Shown one piece after another: positions 61,701 through 64,000 of a stretch of 64,000 nt of DNA. Within the stretch, counting starts at the first letter, position 1. Each line of letters starts with the position of its first letter. Below the pieces are notes generated by a model. That model was not told the origin of the DNA. It did no database searches and worked only from the letters and a program-made list of their open reading frames with translations. Source of the DNA: Motacilla alba alba (Eukaryota; Chordata; Aves; Passeriformes; Motacillidae); assembly GCF_015832195.1 (NCBI RefSeq), contig NC_052017.1, forward strand, positions 108,102,929 to 108,166,928, in the 5' to 3' direction. The position numbers and the translations under genes are program-made.

Positions 61701-64000
61701 GAAGGAGTGTGTTAGAGGTGTACACAATTAGTAACAATACAAAGAAGACAAGCTGGGAAGGACTGCATACTTTGTCATAATCTGAATATCAGAATACTTA
61801 AATCTTGGATATTAAAAGCAGTTTCACCTTTCATTCAGAAAGTTAAATGCTAATGGTTGGAAGCCAGAAGAGATTATATATATTTTTATAGGTAGGAGGG
61901 ATAATTCAATAATTTATGATTTCTACTCTTTTTCTGCAAAAATCAGCTGCTTTCTACTGCTGAGATAGCAAGCTATTGAGACAGAATGGCAAACCAGTCC
62001 TTACTGCTTCCTTTGGTAGTTCAGAGTACTTTTCTGTCTGGCTGTGCTCAGTTCCTCACTGCACATGAAGCAACATAGCACCAATAAAGGGTTTGGAAAA
62101 TATAGAAGCCACTTTTCCCTGAGCAGCAGGATGGTGCAATCTTTGTTGGTCGAGTAACCAAGAACCTGCAGCCAGATGTTTATGTTGGAAGCATCCTTGG
62201 ATGTGAAATTTGCTTCCTTGGTAGGCCACCTCAGAAGAGAGAGGCACAGCATATATTTTGGTCAGGGGTTTCTGTTACTGTGCATTGTTAATAAAATGTG
62301 CAAAATATGCCTAATTTAGGTCAGGTATACTAATTACCTTAAGAGTACCTGAACAATAAACAACAATGACCCTTACTGAGAAACTAATTAGCTTTGAAAA
62401 TTTGGCTTTCTTAATCATCAAAGAAGATGGGTTAACGCTCATCTTTAATTTAGAGAATAATTATTATCAGTGGTCTGAAGCTTTCCACATTACTCATTCC
62501 CACATGAGGGTTGGATTGAATAAGGCACTGGAGCCTATTGCCTCTTACTTTTGCACGTCTGTTTTTATCATATTAAATTGCAAGCGTACTCTGAAAGTTA
62601 GGATAAAATCTCCAATTTTGAAACTGTTTTCATTTAAATGCTTATCCAAATTTTTATTTATATCAGTATTACATTATAGAATAATAAAATGCGCCATCTG
62701 TACTTAAGCTAGCTTTTCTTGTTTGCACTTATTAATTCTCATTATTATCCCTATATGAAAACCACTATTTGCCTAGTAAAAGGTGTACCTTTCATGATCT
62801 GAGTATACCTGTTGCCACAGCAGATCTTGATTTTCATGTGTTTTTTTCAAAGGGGAAATAATCAGGTATTTCATTGAGCAATTTCAAACAAATGCTAGGT
62901 AATTTCGTTCTTTGCCATTTAAGTATATATACCTCCAGATCTTTATATAAAAAACTTGTATGAATTTAAACATTTTATTAAATAGTTCTTGTTTTAATAA
63001 AATAATTTTAAATACAGATAATGAATCTTTAAATTAAATTGAAATAGTTTATTTAAAAGCACATGACATTTTTAACACTTGGTTGCAAAACTGTGTCTCC
63101 CGGTAAAGATACAGGAAAATTGTTGCTGCTATATCAGTTTATTTGGAAGTGAAGATCCAGAATTTTCTACCTCCAAGTGACAATGAAGGAAATATTATAG
63201 GCAAGGGGTTTTGCCACGTTTAGGCCAAAACCAAGAGCAAAAGGAAGCAAAAAGCTGACATTAAAATTAGATTTTTTTTTCAAAACTAGTTCAAAAACTT
63301 TGTCCAAATCAAAAGATTTTAAAAGAAAGTGGTTGATGGTGAAATGTCATAAGCTTAACTAATGAAAAAATGGAGTAGTAGAAGGCAAAATATGTCTTGT
63401 AGGTAAGAAAATAATGCAGCTTTTTTCTGTGTTTAACAAGTGTTTAGCCAACTGATCTTCACTATTACCAAAATAAAAAGTGATTGTTTTCTGCAAGTGT
63501 ACACACTTGGTCCTGAGTTGCAGGAAAAAGCATTAACAATTTTCAGTGCAGAAACCCCTCATGGTGAAAGAATTTCTGTTTCTCCGAAAACATCAGGTCA
63601 TTACTCAGGTGCATTTGAAAAGCAACTGGTATCTCAAAACTTATTAAGAAAGGAAGAAGGGGGATGGAAAATTGAAAGCAGAATCATGCCACTGTGTGAA
63701 TTCAGGAATTTACCTGTGAAAATTCTGCATGCTGGTCCTGGCGTCTCAGAAAGCACCTTCAGAAGGCAGATAATCTATCAAGAAAAGAACTAAAAAGTGG
63801 TTTTCATACAATGAAACTAAATCCAGAATCAACAATGGAAGGCAGTGGGTAGTAGGTTAGATAGGTGAGGAAAAGGACTATAACAGAGAATTGCAATGTA
63901 ACAAATGACATATGGACAATAATAGGGAATATTTAATCACAGTTTCTTGTAAGCTGAGAATTTAAAAGTTGCCAAGGGGAATGCTGAGGCAATAAGATAA
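58701..64000. other. Upstream intergenic, no gene seen
   Basis: About 5.3 kb upstream of the desmocollin promoter. Holds the G-run at 60620, a three-copy TAACCTATGA-like decamer (59269-59293) and a T-run at 59440-59452. A 117-codon plus-strand frame at 63440-63793 is unassigned. Confidence 0.5.
60620..60636 (+). repeat. Homopolymer run of 17 G
   Basis: Seventeen consecutive G on the plus strand, upstream of the desmocollin promoter. Long G runs can form quadruplexes and are also prone to sequencing error, so the length is uncertain. Confidence 0.9.

Noticed and set aside
1..64000. CRISPR arrays, bacterial operons, tRNA or rRNA genes
   Set aside because: None seen; the window is vertebrate nuclear DNA and I found no clover-leaf or ribosomal sequence by eye.

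Overview
The window is vertebrate nuclear DNA, most likely from a bird. It is AT-rich with a GC-rich CpG island near 57.6-58.7 kb, carries one multi-exon gene with GT-AG introns, and its interspersed repeats are CR1 LINE fragments, one ending in the avian CR1 3' tail of tandem ATTCTGTG units. It also holds LTR sequences that look like those of avian endogenous retroviruses. I see no Alu, L1 or other mammalian repeats.

The only protein-coding gene I can support is a desmocollin on the minus strand, closest by memory to DSC2. Its start codon is at 58013 and its stop at 35964. I assembled 16 coding exons with consistent phases, giving 2646 nt (881 codons plus stop). The order is signal peptide, prodomain with a furin-type site, five cadherin repeats, a membrane helix, and a cytoplasmic tail with the desmocollin catenin-binding C-terminus. 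Between the last two coding exons is a 46-bp alternative exon (36248-36293) that creates the short 'b' tail.

Layout: 1-31.9 kb is intergenic, downstream of the gene, with CR1 fragments (about 1.87, 11.1, 14.9, 15.7 and 20.15 kb), a long CTTT/CCTT tract (2.37 kb) and two LTR-like elements (about 21.1-21.6 and 23.17-23.71 kb). A rearranged CR1 lies at 31.9-32.7 kb. The probable long 3' UTR runs from 35.96 kb down to paired AATAAA signals near 33.04 kb. The gene body spans 35.96-58.01 kb, with CR1 copies in intron 7 (48.7-49.3 kb, sense) and intron 13 (39.7-40.4 kb, antisense). The CpG-island promoter is at about 57.6-58.7 kb. From 58.7 to 64 kb is upstream intergenic DNA with no recognised gene.

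The product is a single-pass desmosomal cadherin. Its ectodomain would bind desmogleins or desmocollins on neighbouring cells. The long 'a' tail would recruit plakoglobin and plakophilin to the desmosomal plaque, while the short 'b' tail lacks the terminal catenin-binding segment. I found no clearly novel gene system. The most interesting points are the intact b exon, a TAG/AAG tandem acceptor, a degenerate EC4-EC5 calcium linker, and a CR1 inserted about 40 bp from a splice donor.
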